Source: Candidatus Cloacimonadota bacterium
GTDB taxonomy: Bacteria; Cloacimonadota; Cloacimonadia; Cloacimonadales; TCS61
Length of the DNA stretch: 5,784 nt
Direction of reading: 5' to 3'
Assembly (NCBI GenBank): GCA_030628755.1
Contig: DAOVQH010000173.1
Coordinates: 1 to 5,784 of the forward strand
Position 1 is the stretch's first letter. Every line of letters starts with the position of its first letter. Below the pieces are notes generated by a model. The model did no database searches. It saw nothing but the letters and a program-made list of their open reading frames with translations, and was not told the DNA's origin. Both the position numbers and the translations under genes were made by a program. This document shows, one piece after another, positions 1 to 5,585 of the stretch.

Positions 1-237
1 ATTCGTTCAATTATTAGTTCATATCGGAAGGAAGATCTATACCTGAAACTTGCAGGAATTGGATTGGGAATGAACATCTTCTTTAATGCGATGGTAAATA
101 TTGGTGTGGCAATGGCAGCGATTCCTTCTACAGGAGTGACTTTGCCATTTATCAGTTATGGCGGAACATCTTTGTTAGTCAACTCCTTCACAATCGGGTT
201 ATTATTGAATATCAGTGCAAAGAGAAGAACAATTTAA
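1..237 (+). CDS. ftsW: FtsW, septal peptidoglycan glycosyltransferase (3' end only)
   Basis: The reading frame is open from the first base to TAA at 235-237 and gives the last 78 residues of a SEDS-family protein. The sequence shows the family's C-terminal signature, PSTGVTLPFISYGGTSLL, followed by a hydrophobic last segment (VNSFTIGLLLNIS) and a short basic cytoplasmic tail (AKRRTI). SEDS proteins are multi-pass membrane glycosyltransferases that polymerise lipid II. FtsW works at the septum with its partner class B penicillin-binding protein, and RodA works in elongation. The fragment alone cannot strictly separate FtsW from RodA, but the position immediately before murG, murC, murB, ftsQ and ftsA strongly favours FtsW. 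The 5' part lies outside the window. The stop codon overlaps the ribosome binding site of murG, suggesting coupled translation. Confidence 0.94.
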   Translation: MRSIISSYRKEDLYLKLAGIGLGMNIFFNAMVNIGVAMAAIPSTGVTLPFISYGGTSLLVNSFTIGLLLNISAKRRTI

Positions 238-241
238 AGGA
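236..241 (+). promoter_or_regulatory. Ribosome binding site of murG
   Basis: AAAGGA overlaps the ftsW stop and lies 7 nt before ATG 249. This matters because no ATG, GTG or TTG occurs in the MurG frame between the heptamer array and the GGTGGH motif. ATG 249 is therefore the only credible start, and the array must be translated if MurG is made from this transcript by standard initiation. Confidence 0.8.
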
Positions 242-248
242 AACAGAA

Positions 249-1520
249 ATGGAAAACTCAACCCGCAACTCGCACGCCGCACCCCGCACCCCGCACCCCG
301 CATCCCGCACCTCGCACCTCGCACCCCGCACCTCGCACCCCGCACCCCGCACCCCGCACCCCGCAACCCGCACCCCACAACTCGAACCTCGCACCCCGCA
401 CCTCGCACCCCGCACCTCGCACCCCGAACCCCGCCCCCCGCACCCCGCAACTCGGATCCTGATTGCAGCTGGCGGGACTGGAGGACACATTATACCTGCA
501 CTTTCTATAGCCAGGGAATTGCAACTAAATGGAGCTGAAGTATTGTTTGTTGGAAATAAAAACAGTATGGAACAAACCCTTGCAACTAACAGCTCGCTTA
601 AATTCAAAGGAATTAGCGTGCAGAAATTTTATAGAAATTTTACTTTTGCACATATCAAATTTCCTTTCAAACTTCTGAAAAGTATAAATGATTCAAAAAA
701 AATCATAAAAGAATTCCAACCTGATGCATTTCTGGGAACCGGTGGATTTGTCAGTGGACCTGTTGGTTATGCAGCTCATTTGAAAAAGGTTCCAATTTTC
801 CTTCAGGAGCAAAACAGCTTTCCAGGTGCAACTACCAGAATTCTGAGTAAATATGCAGAGAAAATATTTCTTGGAACTAAAGGTGCGGAAAAATATCTTC
901 CAAAAGAAAAACTTGTGTTCAGTGGGAATCCGATCAATTTAAATGCAATTGAAGAAAAGGGGAAAATTGACTTTGAAAAATATGGTTTGAAAGAGAATTC
1001 AAGAAAAATCTTCATTCTGGGTGGAAGTCAGGGTTCTGTTATATTAAACAAAGCATTCCTGCCAATAGTCGATGAAATCCTCGAAAAAGAATATGAAATA
1101 ATATGGCAAATTGGTAAATACAGTTTTGAAGAAATTTATGGAAAGATAAAGGAAAAAAAAGGAATATATGCGTTTGATTTCAGTAATGAGATTGGGAAAA
1201 TATACAATTCTATAGATTTTGCAATAGCACGTGCCGGTGCATTAACACTGGCAGAGCTTGAAACAAAAAAGATTCCTTCAATACTTGTTCCTCTCCCCTC
1301 TGCTGCGGGTAATCATCAATATTTCAATGCTCTGGAATTGGTGGATAAAAAAGTTGCCATTTTATTGGAACAGAAAAAGTTAACATCTGCATCTTTGCTG
1401 GAAGCGATTTTGAAAATGAAGGATGAGCATAAAAAAATGAAAGAGGGTTTTGAGGATTCGAAGCATATCGAAGCTGCCAGGATCATCTGTAATTTTATCG
1501 TTAGAAAAATAACGAAATAA
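249..1520 (+). CDS. murG: MurG, UDP-GlcNAc:undecaprenyl-PP-MurNAc-pentapeptide GlcNAc transferase, with a repeat-encoded N-terminal extension
   Basis: MurG transfers GlcNAc from UDP-GlcNAc to lipid I, making lipid II on the inner face of the cytoplasmic membrane. The 423-residue product is about 68 residues longer than usual. Residues 6-68 are nine 7-residue repeats (R-T-P-H-P/L-A-P type) encoded by a heptamer array, and the enzyme proper begins at R69-I70. Visible GT-B motifs are GGTGGH (75-80), GTGGFVSGP (163-171), EQNSFPG from E187, GGSQG (258-262), RAGA (328-331) with the AELE glutamate at 336, and GNHQYFNA with H356-Q357. HQ is normally preceded by Asp; here it is Asn. The core length of about 355 residues fits the family. 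ATG 249 is chosen because it has a good ribosome binding site and no later standard start precedes the GGTGGH motif. The extension is basic and proline-rich, probably disordered, and of unknown effect. The core shows no internal disruption, so I expect a functional enzyme. Confidence 0.96.
   Translation: MENSTRNSHAAPRTPHPASRTSHLAPRTSHPAPRTPHPATRTPQLEPRTPHLAPRTSHPEPRPPHPATRILIAAGGTGGHIIPALSIARELQLNGAEVLFVGNKNSMEQTLATNSSLKFKGISVQKFYRNFTFAHIKFPFKLLKSINDSKKIIKEFQPDAFLGTGGFVSGPVGYAAHLKKVPIFLQEQNSFPGATTRILSKYAEKIFLGTKGAEKYLPKEKLVFSGNPINLNAIEEKGKIDFEKYGLKENSRKIFILGGSQGSVILNKAFLPIVDEILEKEYEIIWQIGKYSFEEIYGKIKEKKGIYAFDFSNEIGKIYNSIDFAIARAGALTLAELETKKIPSILVPLPSAAGNHQYFNALELVDKKVAILLEQKKLTSASLLEAILKMKDEHKKMKEGFEDSKHIEAARIICNFIVRKITK
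264..452 (+). repeat. Array of 27 CGCACCC-type heptamers inside the 5' end of murG
   Basis: The stretch divides without any indel into 27 consecutive 7-bp units. Thirteen are CGCACCC and five CGCACCT. Two are CGCAACT, which form the first (264-270) and last (446-452) units. The remaining seven are single-base or double-base variants (CGCACGC, CGCATCC, CGCAACC, CACAACT, CGAACCT, CGAACCC, CGCCCCC). The total of 189 bp is 63 codons, so the murG frame is kept; 21 bp encode one 7-residue protein repeat. The C-rich, GC-rich composition contrasts sharply with the AT-rich flanks. No stop codon arises in any frame of the repeat, so long overlapping ORFs appear on both strands here; I regard them as artefacts. 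Similar low-complexity heptamer arrays may occur elsewhere in the genome, but that cannot be seen from this window. Confidence 0.97.
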
Positions 1521-1538
1521 CCGGGGGTTTAGTTCAAA

Positions 1539-2258
1539 TTGAAAAAAGAGATTTTGCAGAACCTGATCGAAGAATATAAGAAATCAGGAAAGAAATATTT
1601 CAGCTTAAATAAACTGAAAGAGGATTTATTTTCACAAGAACCTGACTTCAATTCCGAGACATTGAAGAAAAATCTTTCCCGGTTTAAAAAAGATAATATT
1701 TTATTTTCTGCCGGTAGAGGGTGGTATTCTTTTCTGCCTGATATTCTTGAATTAGACACAAAACCAATTAGAAATATTATTAATTTATTGAAGCGAGAAT
1801 TTCCTTTGCTTGAATTCAACGTTTGGAGCACGGAACAGCTTCTTTCCTATTTTCATCACATTCCCACTCGTTTTTTCACCTTTGTTTATGCAGAGCGGGA
1901 TTATCTGCAAACAATTTATGAGAGACTTGTTGAAAAAGGCAAAAAGGTAATATTAAACCCATCCAGAAAGGAAGCAGAAAAGATATTTAATGTGGAAAAA
2001 GAAACAATTGTCTTACGCACATCAACCACGGAATCTCCAGTTAAAGAGTATTATTCTCAAATTGAGATGATACTTGTAGAATTATTCCGGGAAAAAGATA
2101 AGCTGGCAATAATGGATGAGTGGGAATATAATGAAATATTTAAAAATATTACTCTTAAATCAAGAATCAATATTTCAGTTTTTGTGTTATACAATATGCG
2201 ATTAGAAGATTCTTACACTTGTCCTCTAATGGCAGTTTTTGAGAATAACTGCGGTTAG
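1539..2258 (+). CDS. AbiEi-like (DUF6577-like) antitoxin/transcriptional regulator, probable C-terminal frameshift
   Basis: Residues ~1-65 look like a winged helix (KYFSLNKLKEDL, then SETLKKNLSRFKKDNIL and the wing GRGWYSFLP with G59-Y63). The rest resembles the AbiEi-like antitoxin fold: VWSTEQLLSYF near 95, a VYAERD segment at 116-121 where relatives have VEVERD-like sequence, SPVKEYYSQIEMILVELF around 166-183, and NEIF near 198. In AbiE type IV systems this protein represses its own operon and antagonises the downstream nucleotidyltransferase toxin. The family usually ends with an N-x-S...YA-x-RR motif. Here N211-I-S-V-F is followed out of frame by V-I-Q-Y-A-I-R-R, so a 2-nt frameshift near 2184-2187 is likely. 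The printed C-terminus is encoded by a palindrome. The start is TTG with a weak GGGGG element 11 nt upstream, 18 nt after murG; no other early start codon is available. Family assignment is from memory of motifs. Confidence 0.72.
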   Translation: MKKEILQNLIEEYKKSGKKYFSLNKLKEDLFSQEPDFNSETLKKNLSRFKKDNILFSAGRGWYSFLPDILELDTKPIRNIINLLKREFPLLEFNVWSTEQLLSYFHHIPTRFFTFVYAERDYLQTIYERLVEKGKKVILNPSRKEAEKIFNVEKETIVLRTSTTESPVKEYYSQIEMILVELFREKDKLAIMDEWEYNEIFKNITLKSRINISVFVLYNMRLEDSYTCPLMAVFENNCG

Positions 2259-2265
2259 AGGACAA
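2219..2265. repeat. 47-bp palindromic element at the 3' end of the AbiEi-like gene
   Basis: TTGTCCTCTAA (2219-2229) is the perfect reverse complement of TTAGAGGACAA (2255-2265). Inside these, GCAGTT (2232-2237) pairs with AACTGC (2247-2252), and TT (2239-2240) with AA (2244-2245), all centred on 2242. The only interruptions are T/G, G/G and T/T positions. There is no following T-tract on either strand, so it is not a standard intrinsic terminator. It supplies the stop codon of the upstream gene (TAG at 2256-2258) and ends 6 nt before the ribosome binding site of the next ORF. It could be a small mobile palindrome (REP- or MITE-like) or an RNA hairpin between the two genes; no target-site duplication is obvious. 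Confidence 0.85.
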
Positions 2266-2271
2266 AGAGTT

Positions 2272-2276
2272 AAAGG
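2272..2276 (+). promoter_or_regulatory. Ribosome binding site of the AbiEii-like remnant
   Basis: AAAGG lies 6 nt before ATG 2283, a spacing typical of active initiation. It supports this ATG as the true toxin start and suggests the remnant may still be translated. It is only a few bases downstream of the palindromic hairpin, which could influence access by ribosomes. Confidence 0.65.
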
Positions 2277-2282
2277 TAAAAA

Positions 2283-2585
2283 ATGATAAAAGAAATTTGT
2301 TTCGAGAAAGAATACATACAGAATTTCCGAAATATTTATAAAAAAGCGAATTCGGAATATGTAGAAAAAACCATCTTTGCTTTCGAGCTTCTTGCACTTC
2401 TTGTTAAATCAGGAATGGATTTCATTTTTAAAGGAGGAACAGAAATTAAAGATTTTGAAATTACTGGAAAGTATAAAATTGTAAATCGTTTAAGAAAAAT
2501 CTTACCCGAAGCATTTTATTATTGGTTTCTCGTTTCACAAATAGAAAAAAAACAGTATCATTTAAGGAATTATTATGTTAGGTAG
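2283..2585 (+). pseudogene. Truncated AbiEii/AbiGii-type nucleotidyltransferase toxin
   Basis: The first ~53 residues match the N-terminus of AbiEii-type toxins: MIKEICFEKE, a helix, then FELLALLVKSGMDFIFKGGT with the KGGT motif at 50-53. Functional members are usually about 250-330 residues and continue with an R-x-S-x-D-x-D type catalytic motif some 10-15 residues later. This product has only 100 residues, runs from KGGTE directly into IKDFEITGKYKIVNRL and has no D-x-D, so it should lack nucleotidyltransferase activity. The last ~46 residues, with LPEAFYYWFLV, I cannot assign. They could be the toxin's own C-terminus joined by an in-frame internal deletion, or unrelated sequence. The ORF sits directly after the AbiEi-like gene, as in AbiE operons, and overlaps the murC start by 11 nt. 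Confidence 0.62.
2564..2568 (+). promoter_or_regulatory. Ribosome binding site of murC
   Basis: AAGGA lies 6 nt before ATG 2575 and within the preceding ORF. It decides the murC start: the MurC N-terminus MLGRTKKIHFVGIGGIGMSG begins here, a few residues before the nucleotide-binding glycine loop as in other family members. Confidence 0.75.
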
Positions 2586-3948
2586 AACTAAAAAGATCCA
2601 TTTCGTCGGAATCGGTGGAATCGGTATGAGCGGTATTGCAGAGCTTCTTATTAATCAAGGTTTTATTGTTACCGGTTCAGATCTTGTATGCACAGAGATA
2701 ACCGATCATCTTGTAGCAAAAGGAGCAGAAATTTCAGAAGGACACGATGCTTCATTGATTAAAGGAGCGGATGTGGTTGTAAAATCTTCTGCTGTTCAGA
2801 ATGATAATCCGGAAATTGTAGCTGCCTTAGCTCAGAAAATTCCTGTTATAAGAAGAGCAGAGATGCTCTCGGAAATTATGCGAATGAGTTATGGCATCGG
2901 GATAGCTGGAACTCATGGAAAAACCACAACAACCTCAATGGTTGGCAGTGTTCTTTCAGCAGCAGAATTAGATCCAACTGTCATCGTTGGAGGAATTGTA
3001 AAAAATTACGGTTCGAATAATCTTCTTGGTTCAGGGAAATACATTGTTGTGGAAGCTGATGAATTTGATCGTTCTTTTCTTACACTCAGTCCTATTATTG
3101 CGGGAATTACCAATATCGAAGCAGACCATCTCGATTGTTACACTGACCTTGAAGGAGTGAAAAAAGCATTTATTGAATATGCTAACAAAGTCCCGTTTTT
3201 TGGTTGTGTTATTGCTTGTCTGGATGATTCAGGAGTTCAATCAATATTACCGGAAATTGAAATGGAGATATTAACTTATGGTCTTTCAGAACAAGCAGAT
3301 ATCAGAGCAGTTGACATCGAATTACGAGACTTCAAATCGAGTTATAATGCGCTTTTAAACGGAAAAGAACTCGGTAGAATTAACCTCAATGTAATGGGTA
3401 CTCATAATATTTTGAATTCACTACTTGCTGTTGGGACAGGACTTGAACTCGATATACCTTTTTCATCAATTCAAAAAGGTCTCTCTGAATTTAATGGAGT
3501 CTTTAGAAGATTTGAATATAAAGGTAAAAAGAACGGTGTGATAGTTTATGATGATTATGCCCATCATCCCACAGAAATCGAAGCTACTCTTAAAGGGGTT
3601 AAAGATAGTGTAAGCAATCGGATTGTAGCTGTTTTTCAACCTCATCTCTATTCCAGAACCAAGGATTTCTTTGAAGAATTTGGTCGATCGTTCTTCCAAT
3701 CTGATGTTTTAATCGTAACACCTATCTACCCTGCAAGAGAAAAGCCAATCCCAGGTGTAACTGGAGAATTAATCTCTAATGCAGCTATACAGTCAGGACA
3801 TAAAAATGTTCACTATGTAGATTCAAATGATAAGATCATACAAAAGATTCAAAAAGTTACAAAACCTGGAGATATTCTGATTACAATGGGAGCTGGTACT
3901 ATATATAAATTTGGTGAGAAATTTTTAGAAGAAAATGAGCTAAAATAG
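2575..3948 (+). CDS. murC: MurC, UDP-N-acetylmuramate--L-alanine ligase
   Basis: MurC is the cytoplasmic ATP-dependent ligase that adds L-alanine to UDP-MurNAc, the first amino acid of the stem peptide. The 457-residue product has the expected length and all domains. An N-terminal Rossmann-like domain carries GIGGIGMSGIAELL (12-25). The central ATPase has GTHGKTTTT (112-120), EADEFDRSF from 160, ADHLD (183-187) and HN (277-278). The C-terminal domain has FNGVFRRFE (306-314), DDYAHHPTE (326-334), FQPHLYSRT (354-362), IYPAREKPIPGVT (384-396) and MGAGTIYKFG near the end. Phe in EADEFD, Leu in PHLYSRT and the YPAREKPI-GVT block are variants I associate with Bacteroidota and related FCB phyla rather than Proteobacteria or Firmicutes. 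The start overlaps the toxin remnant by 11 nt, and murB follows 6 nt after the stop. Confidence 0.98.
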   Translation: MLGRTKKIHFVGIGGIGMSGIAELLINQGFIVTGSDLVCTEITDHLVAKGAEISEGHDASLIKGADVVVKSSAVQNDNPEIVAALAQKIPVIRRAEMLSEIMRMSYGIGIAGTHGKTTTTSMVGSVLSAAELDPTVIVGGIVKNYGSNNLLGSGKYIVVEADEFDRSFLTLSPIIAGITNIEADHLDCYTDLEGVKKAFIEYANKVPFFGCVIACLDDSGVQSILPEIEMEILTYGLSEQADIRAVDIELRDFKSSYNALLNGKELGRINLNVMGTHNILNSLLAVGTGLELDIPFSSIQKGLSEFNGVFRRFEYKGKKNGVIVYDDYAHHPTEIEATLKGVKDSVSNRIVAVFQPHLYSRTKDFFEEFGRSFFQSDVLIVTPIYPAREKPIPGVTGELISNAAIQSGHKNVHYVDSNDKIIQKIQKVTKPGDILITMGAGTIYKFGEKFLEENELK

Positions 3949-3954
3949 GGAAAA

Positions 3955-4833
3955 ATGGAAAAAGTATTTGACAGCAAACTGCTAACTTCAATTCTTTCAA
4001 AGAGTTCCTTAAAGGAATACTCTAACATAAGAATTGGAGATAATGTAACTTATCTCTTTATACCACAGAGTATTAGCGATCTGAGTTCGATTATCGTTGG
4101 GGCAAACAAGGCGAACTTAGAGATTTTGCCTGTTGGTGGGGCTTCTAATATCCTTTTTGGAAATGTTGGAGATAGAGTGTTAATTTTAGATAGAGATTTA
4201 CCAATGTATTACAATATTAAAGAAAATGAAGTTATAGTTACTTCAAACCATAATATTAGCATATTTATTGATGAGATGAAGAAACATAGGTTGGGTGGTT
4301 TAGAATTCTTAGCAGGTATTCCAGCTCATATAGGAGGAGCAGTTTATATGAATGCCGGAGCTTTTGGAAAGAATATTTCTGATTATATTAAATGGGTTGA
4401 AATAGTAAATGTAAATGGCAAAAGAGAAATCCTTACCCACGATGAAATAAGTTTCAGTTACCGAAAGACTTCAATAAATGGCTTTATAATCTACGTTTCA
4501 TTTGAACTGAACCAAAAACCAAAGAATAAGATCTCTACTGAGATTAAAGATATTATCTCAAAAAGGCATAGTCGGCATCCTTATGATTACCCGAGTCTGG
4601 GAAGTACTTTTAAAAATCCGGAAAATAATTTCGCTGGAAAATTAATTGAAGAATGCGGTTTAAAGGGAACAAGAATTGGAGATGCTGAAATAAGCAGGAA
4701 GCATGGAAATTTCATTATTAACAAAGGTAATGCAACTTTCGATGATGTTATGAGCTTGATTGAATTGATAAAAAACGAAGTTTATAAAAAGAAAGGTATC
4801 AAGCTGGAACTTGAGATTAAGGTTATAAACTGA
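3955..4833 (+). CDS. murB: MurB, UDP-N-acetylenolpyruvoylglucosamine reductase (type II)
   Basis: MurB is the cytoplasmic FAD enzyme that uses NADPH to reduce UDP-GlcNAc-enolpyruvate to UDP-MurNAc, the substrate of MurC encoded just upstream. The 292-residue protein begins with the FAD-binding region (YSNIRIGDNVTYLFIP, then LPVGGASNILFGN). It continues with GIPAHIGGAVYMNAGAFG around P123-G135, where relatives usually have IPG rather than IPA. FSYRKTS follows with the conserved Arg at 170. The C-terminal substrate domain has YPSLGSTFKNP with the catalytic-type Ser at 217, then AGKLIEECGLKG, RKHGNFIINKGNAT and LELEIKVIN with the likely catalytic Glu at 287. Length and the compact C-terminal domain fit type II MurB. 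The start is ATG 3955 with AGGG overlapping the murC stop. The stop overlaps the ftsQ start by one base (TGATG). Confidence 0.97.
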   Translation: MEKVFDSKLLTSILSKSSLKEYSNIRIGDNVTYLFIPQSISDLSSIIVGANKANLEILPVGGASNILFGNVGDRVLILDRDLPMYYNIKENEVIVTSNHNISIFIDEMKKHRLGGLEFLAGIPAHIGGAVYMNAGAFGKNISDYIKWVEIVNVNGKREILTHDEISFSYRKTSINGFIIYVSFELNQKPKNKISTEIKDIISKRHSRHPYDYPSLGSTFKNPENNFAGKLIEECGLKGTRIGDAEISRKHGNFIINKGNATFDDVMSLIELIKNEVYKKKGIKLELEIKVIN

Positions 4834-5585
4834 TGGTGAAGAAAAAAACCGGATCCAGTAGATATTATTTCCTTTTTATATTCACAATAGCTTTGATTAT
4901 TGCAGGATATTCAGGTTTCAGGAGTGTTATCACCAAAATCAGTTTATTTGAAATCGATGTGATAAAAATTACTGGAAACATAAACCTTGAAACTGAGTTC
5001 CTTTACAACTTATCAAAAGATTTCATAGGTCAGAATCTTTATGCTATTTCCAAAAAGGATGTATTACATAAATATGAAAATATAGTCCGCATACAGGATA
5101 TTAAAGTTACAAGAATTATGCCTAATAAATTACGAATCAAGATTATTGAGAAACAGGGAATTTTTTACATTAAAACTATAGAAGGTGAGCTCTTCCCCAT
5201 CGATAAAAACAGGATTGTGTTGGATAATGATAATTTTTACTCAGATGAGATTCTACCTACTATTGAAACTAGAATTCCAGCAAGTGAATTAACCTTTGGA
5301 AAGAAAATTAAAAATGAATTCGTTGAAAGGGTTTTCGATCTGCATAATACGATAATAAGTGAAGATCCTGACTTCATTAATCATATCTCAGAGTTCTATG
5401 AATTTGATAAAGATATTTATATGATCGAAGCAAATACGGGATACAGAATTGTTTTTGGTAATAATGAAATTGAAGATAAGCTTAAGAAATTTACTTTCTT
5501 GGAACAAAACAGAACTTTTGAGAAAGATACTATTGTCGATCTTCGTTTCAATAATCAGCTTGTAATAAGGTCGGAGGTGAGATGA
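4833..5585 (+). CDS. ftsQ: FtsQ/DivIB cell division protein
   Basis: This is a bitopic membrane protein of the divisome that scaffolds FtsB/FtsL and regulates septal synthesis. The 250 residues show the expected order: a short basic cytoplasmic tail (MVKKKTGSSR), one transmembrane helix (~11-29, YYFLFIFTIALIIAGYSGF), then a POTRA domain (~38-112). The POTRA starts LFEIDVIKITGNINL and includes NLYAISKKDVLHKYENI and the VTRIMPNKLRIKIIEKQGIFYIK strand pair typical of FtsQ. A beta-rich domain with a YRIVFG strand and final VDLRFNNQLVI follows. Sequence conservation in this family is low, so identification rests on topology, POTRA pattern and position between murB and ftsA. The ATG overlaps the murB stop by one base and the end overlaps ftsA by four. 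A GTG directly follows the ATG and could be used instead. Confidence 0.93.
   Translation: MVKKKTGSSRYYFLFIFTIALIIAGYSGFRSVITKISLFEIDVIKITGNINLETEFLYNLSKDFIGQNLYAISKKDVLHKYENIVRIQDIKVTRIMPNKLRIKIIEKQGIFYIKTIEGELFPIDKNRIVLDNDNFYSDEILPTIETRIPASELTFGKKIKNEFVERVFDLHNTIISEDPDFINHISEFYEFDKDIYMIEANTGYRIVFGNNEIEDKLKKFTFLEQNRTFEKDTIVDLRFNNQLVIRSEVR
5573..5580 (+). promoter_or_regulatory. Strong ribosome binding site of ftsA
   Basis: GGAGGTGA is an eight-base match to the usual anti-Shine-Dalgarno sequence and lies directly before ATG 5582, inside the end of ftsQ. It is the strongest such site in the window. FtsA is needed in stoichiometric balance with FtsZ, which fits strong initiation; that link is inference. 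Confidence 0.8.

Noticed and set aside
264..452. CRISPR array
   Set aside because: Units are contiguous 7-mers with no spacers of unique sequence.
202..607. Several long ORFs over the heptamer array in other frames and on the minus strand, encoding RGAGCGV-like repeats
   Set aside because: The heptamer contains no stop in any of six frames, so open frames are an automatic result of the repeat. They have no family similarity and overlap murG.
803..1015. Minus-strand ORF within murG
   Set aside because: It is a shadow of the murG coding frame, with no ribosome binding site and no recognisable motif.
1521..1538. Promoter or terminator in the murG-AbiEi-like gap
   Set aside because: The gap is only 18 nt, with no -10/-35 pair or hairpin with a T-tract; only a weak G-rich element precedes the TTG start.
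1529..1831. Minus-strand ORF opposite the AbiEi-like gene
   Set aside because: It lies entirely opposite a better supported gene and shows no domain-like features.
2219..2265. Intrinsic terminator between the AbiEi-like gene and the toxin remnant
   Set aside because: The stem is strong but neither strand has a following T-tract, and the operon continues into murC.
2430..2437. Internal Shine-Dalgarno-like AAAGGAGG site in the toxin remnant
   Set aside because: It encodes the K-G-G motif and no start codon lies at a suitable distance.
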